A stretch of DNA of 10,694 bases from Clostridia bacterium (GTDB lineage: Bacteria > Bacillota > Clostridia > Oscillospirales > CAG-272): assembly GCA_017520365.1 (NCBI GenBank), contig JAFXFQ010000203.1, forward strand, positions 1 through 10,694, written 5' to 3'. The translations under genes were made by a program, and so were the position numbers. Below the pieces are notes generated by a model, which was not told where the DNA came from, searched no databases, and saw nothing but the letters and a program-made list of their open reading frames with translations. Position 1 is the stretch's first letter. Each line of letters begins with the position of its first letter. This document shows positions 7,066 to 10,694 of the stretch, piece after piece.

Positions 7066-8313
7066 TTAAATAATTGCAGCAAATTCCGAGCGTTCGAGGC
7101 CGCTTTTTTGCTTAATTATACGTATCGCTTGCTTTACTCCTGAAATGGACATATTCATTCTCTGCGCTATTTCCGCATCGGAAAGCTTGAAGGCAGCAAG
7201 GCGAGCGACCTCCCTGTTTTGCTTTGAAAGCTTGGCAATGATCTGGCGTCCTGTCGCTCTGGAGCCGAGGACGGACCAACCCTCCAAATATACCTTGGCC
7301 AGTCGGTTGACCTCATTCCAGGCATCCTCGCTGATTACCTTAAGACGAAGCTCCAGCAGACCGCTGATGGTGCGGCAGTATTCTGCAAGAATGCCGAAAA
7401 GCTTATCCGGAAGTGCAAGGGCAAGTGCTCGGTCTATGTGGTGTATTGCTTGCTTGTCTTTTCCGGCAAAATGATATGAGACTGCGCAGGTAAGACGAAG
7501 GTATATTTCCGTGATTACAGTGCTGTCACATATCGAATGAGAAATTAGCGGCTCGATGGTGGCAGGCAGAAGCGCCATAAGGGCAAGGCCTGAAACGCCT
7601 TCCAGCTGGAAGGTCTTTGAGGCTAGTCCGTGGGCGGAGGCATACATGTATTTTGCGTAATATACCCTTGCAGCAGGGAGGGAATCCTTGTGTAAAAGCT
7701 CAAAACTACCTATTTTGAACCATTCGGGGAAGTCCTTCACATCATAAAGAATGCTGTCAACAGCGCAAATGGAAAGTGATACGATATCTATTTCGGCATC
7801 ATTGTGTGCCTTGGCCTCGGAAATGTGGATCTTTGCCTTTCTCCACATATTGAGGTCTCCTCGCCATATAGCGCACTTGGCAAGCAGAATACCTGCGCTG
7901 AGAACCGCATAAAATCCGGAATTCTTTTCAAGAAGGTAATTGGCAACGTGGTATACCTGGTCGATATCACCTCTGGAGTAGGCGATCTCTGCGGCTAAAA
8001 GCTTCTGCGCCTCGGGATTGTAGGAGAGAGCCGCAATGGCCTCATCGGCGCATCCGGGGGCGTAATAAAGATTTGTCATATGTAAAAAAGGACTCTTGCG
8101 AGGCAAGGGCATATCCTTGTCGGGCTTTGTGGGAATTTGATAGCCTGCGCCTTTTCTTCTGCCGTCTATAGGCTTTTTCGCTCCCTTTGGTATCATCCAG
8201 GCTCTGCCGAAACGAATGGCACCCGCTATCTTCCCTTCGTTACAAAGAGTCTGCAGTCTTCGGGGAGAGATCCCCCATTCAGCTGCGACCTCATCTGTTT
8301 TCAAATAATCCAT
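7066..8313 (-). CDS. Two-HTH transcriptional regulator: excisionase/MerR-like N-terminus, LuxR-type C-terminus
   Basis: A 415-residue cytoplasmic DNA-binding regulator. The start at 8313 has GGAGGTG nine or so bases upstream. Residues 1-52 resemble an excisionase/MerR-like winged HTH: YLKTDEVAAEWGISPRRLQTLC, then GKIAGAIRFGRAWMIP, then a basic DGRRKG. Residues about 362-412 are a LuxR-type HTH: NREVARLAAFKLSDAEIAQRM, then SISGVKQAIRIIKQKSG, matching the family pattern of an EVL-like helix, an S/N-x-E-IA turn and a TVK-like recognition helix. The 300 residues between are helical and Ala/Leu-rich, with TPR-like stretches such as HFAGKDKQAIHHIDRALALALP. There is no receiver domain or Walker motif, so it is neither a classic response regulator nor a full MalT-type ATPase. 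It is divergent from groESL and points toward the small Cys gene and the adhesin. Target genes and ligand are unknown. Confidence 0.85.
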   Translation of the reverse strand: MDYLKTDEVAAEWGISPRRLQTLCNEGKIAGAIRFGRAWMIPKGAKKPIDGRRKGAGYQIPTKPDKDMPLPRKSPFLHMTNLYYAPGCADEAIAALSYNPEAQKLLAAEIAYSRGDIDQVYHVANYLLEKNSGFYAVLSAGILLAKCAIWRGDLNMWRKAKIHISEAKAHNDAEIDIVSLSICAVDSILYDVKDFPEWFKIGSFELLHKDSLPAARVYYAKYMYASAHGLASKTFQLEGVSGLALMALLPATIEPLISHSICDSTVITEIYLRLTCAVSYHFAGKDKQAIHHIDRALALALPDKLFGILAEYCRTISGLLELRLKVISEDAWNEVNRLAKVYLEGWSVLGSRATGRQIIAKLSKQNREVARLAAFKLSDAEIAQRMNMSISGVKQAIRIIKQKSGLERSEFAAII

Positions 8314-8346
8314 TTGCCTGCACCTCCGTATTCAATCGAATCGCAC

Positions 8347-8413
8347 ATTATTCGCCAAAGCGCCGTATTATTATTCGCCAAAGCGCCGTTTTTATTGTTC
8401 GCTTTTGCGCCGT
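8347..8413. repeat. Three-copy operator-like motif upstream of the regulator gene
   Basis: Copies at 8347-8366 and 8370-8389 are identical over 20 bases and share the core TTCGCCAAAGCGCCGT. A third at 8394-8413 has TTCGCTTTTGCGCCGT. Start-to-start spacing is 23 and 24 bases, about two helical turns. Each core contains a short CGC-N4-GCG dyad, and the third copy changes the central bases from CAAA to TTTT while keeping the flanks. Such phased arrays commonly serve as regulator binding sites; autoregulation is inference. Confidence 0.6.
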
Positions 8414-8424
8414 TTGCTGAAAAC

Positions 8425-8453
8425 ATTATACATCGACGTTGAAAATAATGCAA
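8425..8453 (-). promoter_or_regulatory. Likely promoter of the two-HTH regulator
   Basis: On the minus strand TTGCAT (8448-8453) and a perfect TATAAT (8425-8430) are separated by 17 bases. Transcription would begin near 8418, giving a leader of about 105 nt that contains all three copies of the repeated motif and the ribosome site. The motif therefore sits downstream of the start point, where a bound protein would act as a roadblock. Confidence 0.55.
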
Positions 8454-8595
8454 GTGTAATCAATTAATTATGAACAATATTTCAATAACAGTGCTTATGG
8501 CCTTCATTCTGCAGGCGCGACTTTTTGATATTACGGCAGCTTTTAGACCTGTAAAATAAATTTATGAATGAAATGTTAAAGTCTGCATTTAGGGG
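8454..8595. other. AT-rich intergenic stretch without recognised function
   Basis: This lies between the divergent regulator and groES promoters. I see no RNA gene, no convincing hairpin and no credible small gene in it. A 29-codon frame here has no ribosome site. Confidence 0.5.
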
Positions 8596-8623
8596 TTGAT
8601 TTTTCCTTAGTCTTTGATACAAT
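8596..8623 (+). promoter_or_regulatory. Likely groESL promoter
   Basis: TTGATT (8596-8601) and TACAAT (8618-8623) are 16 bases apart, a sigma-A-like promoter. The expected start near 8630 is a few bases before the CIRCE element, the usual arrangement for HrcA-repressed chaperone operons. TATACT at 8623-8628 is an alternative -10, but it has no good -35 partner. Confidence 0.6.
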
Positions 8624-8634
8624 ATACTCATGCG

Positions 8635-8661
8635 TTAGCACTTGAACCTTTCGAGTGCTAA
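8635..8661 (+). promoter_or_regulatory. CIRCE element (HrcA operator)
   Basis: TTAGCACTT, nine bases, then GAGTGCTAA. This matches the CIRCE consensus TTAGCACTC-N9-GAGTGCTAA with one change, the last base of the left arm. An extra G/C pair extends the dyad outward by one base. CIRCE binds the heat-shock repressor HrcA, whose activity depends on GroEL. Its position between promoter and groES predicts HrcA repression of groESL. Confidence 0.95.
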
Positions 8662-8711
8662 CGACAATTTAAGTTAAAAAGTGCAGAGCACTCATATACA
8701 GGAGGTACATT

Positions 8712-8999
8712 ATGACTCTCAAGCCCCTTTTTGACCGCGTAGTACTCAAAGCGGCAGAGGCAGAAGAAACAACAAAGTCCGGCATCGTTCTTCCCGGCGC
8801 AGCACAGGAGAAGCCCCAGATGGCTATCGTTGTAGCAGTTGGTCCCGGCGGCCATGATGCTGACGGAAACAAGATCGAAATGCTTGTTAAGGAAGGCGAT
8901 AAGGTTATCACCGCAAACTTCACAGGCTCCAGAGTAAAGTTCGACGGCCAGGAGTACACCATCGTTCGACAGAACGACATTCTCGCTATCGTTGAGTAA
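8712..8999 (+). CDS. groES: Co-chaperonin GroES (Hsp10)
   Basis: A 95-residue co-chaperonin that forms the heptameric lid on GroEL and encloses substrate proteins for folding in the cytoplasm. It has the family start LKPLFDRVVLK, the mobile loop at about 17-33 with the GroEL-contacting SGIVLPG, the roof segment VAVGPGG, and the C-terminal YTIVRQNDILAIVE. Length is normal and the protein looks complete. The start at 8712 is supported by AGGAGGT six bases or so upstream. It is the first gene of the operon, 27 bases before groEL, and lies behind the CIRCE element. A small variation is GDKVITANFTGSRVKF, where many homologues have a SKYAGT-like segment. Confidence 0.97.
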   Translation: MTLKPLFDRVVLKAAEAEETTKSGIVLPGAAQEKPQMAIVVAVGPGGHDADGNKIEMLVKEGDKVITANFTGSRVKFDGQEYTIVRQNDILAIVE

Positions 9000-9026
9000 T
9001 TAAGTAAGGAAGGAAAGACTATTATA

Positions 9027-10658
9027 ATGGCAAAGGATATACTTTATGGCGTAGAAGCCAGAAATGCTCTTCTTGCAGGCGTAGATAAGCTTGCCAACAC
9101 AGTAAAGATCACAATGGGTCCCAAGGGCCGCAACGTTGTTCTTGATAAGAAGTTCGGCGCTCCCCTCATCACAAACGACGGTGTTACCATCGCAAAGGAG
9201 ATCGAGCTTGAGAACGCTTCCGAAAACATGGGCGCACAGCTGGTTCGCGAGGTTGCTTCCAAGACAAACGATGCAGCCGGTGACGGTACAACCACCGCAA
9301 CTCTTCTTGCACAGGCGCTTATCACAGAGGGTATGAAGAACGTTGCAGCGGGAGCAAACCCTATCATCCTCCGCAAGGGTATCCAGAAGGCGGTAGATAA
9401 GGCAGTTGATGCTCTTACAAAGAACGCAAAGAAGGTAAACGGAACAGGCGATATCGCACGTGTCGGTACTATCTCTGCAGGTGACGAGGTCATCGGCACT
9501 CTCATTGCTGACGCTATGGAAAGAGTTTCTGCTGATGGCGTTATCACAGTTGAGGAGTCCAAGTCTGCAGAAACCTACTGCGAGGTTGTAGAGGGTATGC
9601 AGTTTGACCGCGGCTATCTCTCTCCCTATATGGCAACAGATACAGAGAAGATGGAGGCAGTTATCGACGATGCTCTCCTTCTCATCACAGATAAGAAGAT
9701 CTCTAACATCCAGGAGATCCTCCCTATCCTTGAGCAGCTTGTGCAGAGCGGCCGTAAGCTTGTTATCATCGCTGAGGACGTTGAGGGCGAGGCTCTCACA
9801 ACCCTCGTGCTCAATAAGCTCCGCGGTACCTTCACCTGTGTTGCTGTTAAGGCACCCGGATTCGGCGACAGAAGAAAGGAAATGCTTCGTGATATTGCTA
9901 TCCTCACAGGTGGTGAGGTCATCTCCTCCGAGCTCGGCCTTGAGCTTAAGGATGCTACCCTTGACCAGCTCGGTATGGCAAGACAGGTAAAGATCAATAA
10001 GGATAATACCATAATCGTCGGCGGTGCAGGTGACGGTGTTCAGATCGCCAACCGCGTAAGCCAGATCAAGTCTGCTATCGAGACAACAACCTCCGATTTC
10101 GACCGTGAGAAGCTCCAGGAGCGCCTTGCAAAGCTTGCAGGCGGCGTTGCAGTTATCAAGGTCGGTGCGGCTACAGAAACTGAGATGAAGGAGAAGAAGC
10201 TTCGCATCGAGGACGCACTCAACGCAACACGCGCGGCCGTAGAAGAGGGTATCGTTGCAGGCGGCGGTACTGCTTACATCAATATTATCGATGAGGTTGC
10301 AACTCTTCTTAACATCGTTAAGGGCGATGAAAAGACCGGTGTTCAGATCGTTCTCCGTGCACTTGAGGCTCCCGTTCGCCAGATCTCCGAAAATGCAGGC
10401 TTTGAGGGAAGCGTAGTTGTAAACAACATCAAGGCGGCTGCTAAGGCAGGCTACGGCTTCGATGCATACAACGAGGTATACTGCGATATGATCGAGGCAG
10501 GTATCGTTGACCCCGCAAAGGTAACACGTTCTGCTCTCCAGAACGCGGCAAGCGTTGCGGCAACCGTTCTCACAACGGAGGCGCTCGTAGTAAATCAGCC
10601 CGAGCCCGAACCCGCAGCTCCCGCAGGCGGCATGGGCGGCATGGGCGGTATGTATTAA
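9027..10658 (+). CDS. groEL: Chaperonin GroEL (Hsp60)
   Basis: A 543-residue ATP-dependent chaperonin subunit that forms the double heptameric ring and folds cytoplasmic proteins with GroES. The ATP site is visible as TMGPKGRNV (about 29-37) and GDGTTTAT (85-92, with D86 equivalent to E. coli D87). The RIEDALNATRAAVEEG segment carries the Asp equivalent to the catalytic D398, and AAVEEGIVAGGG is the family signature. The apical domain has KAPGFGDRRKEML. The tail is Pro/Glu/Ala-rich and then GGMGGMGGMY, the usual flexible C-terminus. Length is normal and no frameshift is seen. A ribosome site AAGGAAGG lies 13 bases upstream, or GGAAAG closer. Codon use is biased: no in-frame TTA, CTA or TCA codons occur, as expected for a highly expressed gene. 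Confidence 0.98.
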   Translation: MAKDILYGVEARNALLAGVDKLANTVKITMGPKGRNVVLDKKFGAPLITNDGVTIAKEIELENASENMGAQLVREVASKTNDAAGDGTTTATLLAQALITEGMKNVAAGANPIILRKGIQKAVDKAVDALTKNAKKVNGTGDIARVGTISAGDEVIGTLIADAMERVSADGVITVEESKSAETYCEVVEGMQFDRGYLSPYMATDTEKMEAVIDDALLLITDKKISNIQEILPILEQLVQSGRKLVIIAEDVEGEALTTLVLNKLRGTFTCVAVKAPGFGDRRKEMLRDIAILTGGEVISSELGLELKDATLDQLGMARQVKINKDNTIIVGGAGDGVQIANRVSQIKSAIETTTSDFDREKLQERLAKLAGGVAVIKVGAATETEMKEKKLRIEDALNATRAAVEEGIVAGGGTAYINIIDEVATLLNIVKGDEKTGVQIVLRALEAPVRQISENAGFEGSVVVNNIKAAAKAGYGFDAYNEVYCDMIEAGIVDPAKVTRSALQNAASVAATVLTTEALVVNQPEPEPAAPAGGMGGMGGMY

Positions 10659-10670
10659 TATACCCAAAAA

Positions 10671-10694
10671 GAAAAAGCCCCGAGGGGCTTTTTC
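10671..10694 (+). terminator. Intrinsic terminator of the groESL operon
   Basis: AAAAAGCCCC, GA, GGGGCTTTTT form a GC-rich hairpin with a T-run, 13 bases after the groEL stop. The symmetry means it could also serve a converging gene beyond the window edge. It shows that the operon contains only groES and groEL. Confidence 0.93.

Noticed and set aside
8470..8559. A 29-codon plus-strand frame between the regulator and groES
   Set aside because: There is no ribosome site, the upstream bases are AT-rich without a promoter of its own, and the short peptide has no recognisable feature.
9000..10667. A 555-codon open frame antisense to groEL, rich in Cys
   Set aside because: It is exactly codon-aligned with groEL and stays open only because groEL uses no TTA, CTA or TCA codons. 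The translation has no family resemblance and no ribosome site of its own; groEL is unambiguous.

Overview
The window looks like a chromosomal piece of a Gram-positive anaerobe of the Clostridia, probably an Oscillospiraceae/Ruminococcaceae-type gut bacterium. This rests on three things: a groESL operon with a CIRCE element (the HrcA operator typical of Firmicutes), a GroEL ending in a Pro/Glu/Ala stretch plus GGM repeats and a final Tyr, and a giant Sec-exported VWA/isopeptide-domain surface protein of the kind common in gut Clostridia. Strong Shine-Dalgarno sites (GGAGG, AGGAG) fit. The species cannot be fixed from the sequence alone.

Layout. Bases 1-6441 (minus strand) are one uninterrupted reading frame of 2147 codons that leaves the window before its stop. 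It encodes a multidomain surface adhesin: signal peptide, VWA domain with an intact MIDAS motif, a linking region, two Cna_B-like domains, five FctA/Spy0128-like domains each with a Lys/Glu/Asn isopeptide triad, then at least three DUF11-like stalk repeats. The cell-wall anchor is not in view. Upstream on the same strand are a 116-residue cysteine-containing protein of unknown function (6514-6864), a long inverted repeat that looks like a terminator (6892-6945), and a 415-residue regulator (7066-8313) with an excisionase/MerR-like helix-turn-helix at its N-terminus and a LuxR-type one at its C-terminus. The regulator's upstream region carries three copies of a roughly 20-bp motif just downstream of its likely promoter.

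The plus-strand part is a standard heat-shock operon: a sigma-A-like promoter, CIRCE at 8635-8661, groES (8712-8999), groEL (9027-10658) and an intrinsic terminator (10671-10694).

How the genes relate. groESL is a self-contained chaperonin operon, presumably repressed by HrcA. The regulator is divergent from it. The regulator, the small Cys protein and the adhesin are co-oriented, but each has its own plausible promoter and there is a terminator-like hairpin after the regulator. Control of the adhesin by the regulator is therefore only a positional hypothesis. No mobile element, tRNA, rRNA or CRISPR array was seen. The most interesting material is the architecture of the giant adhesin, the three-copy motif in the regulator leader, and the hairpin-overlapping promoter of the small gene.
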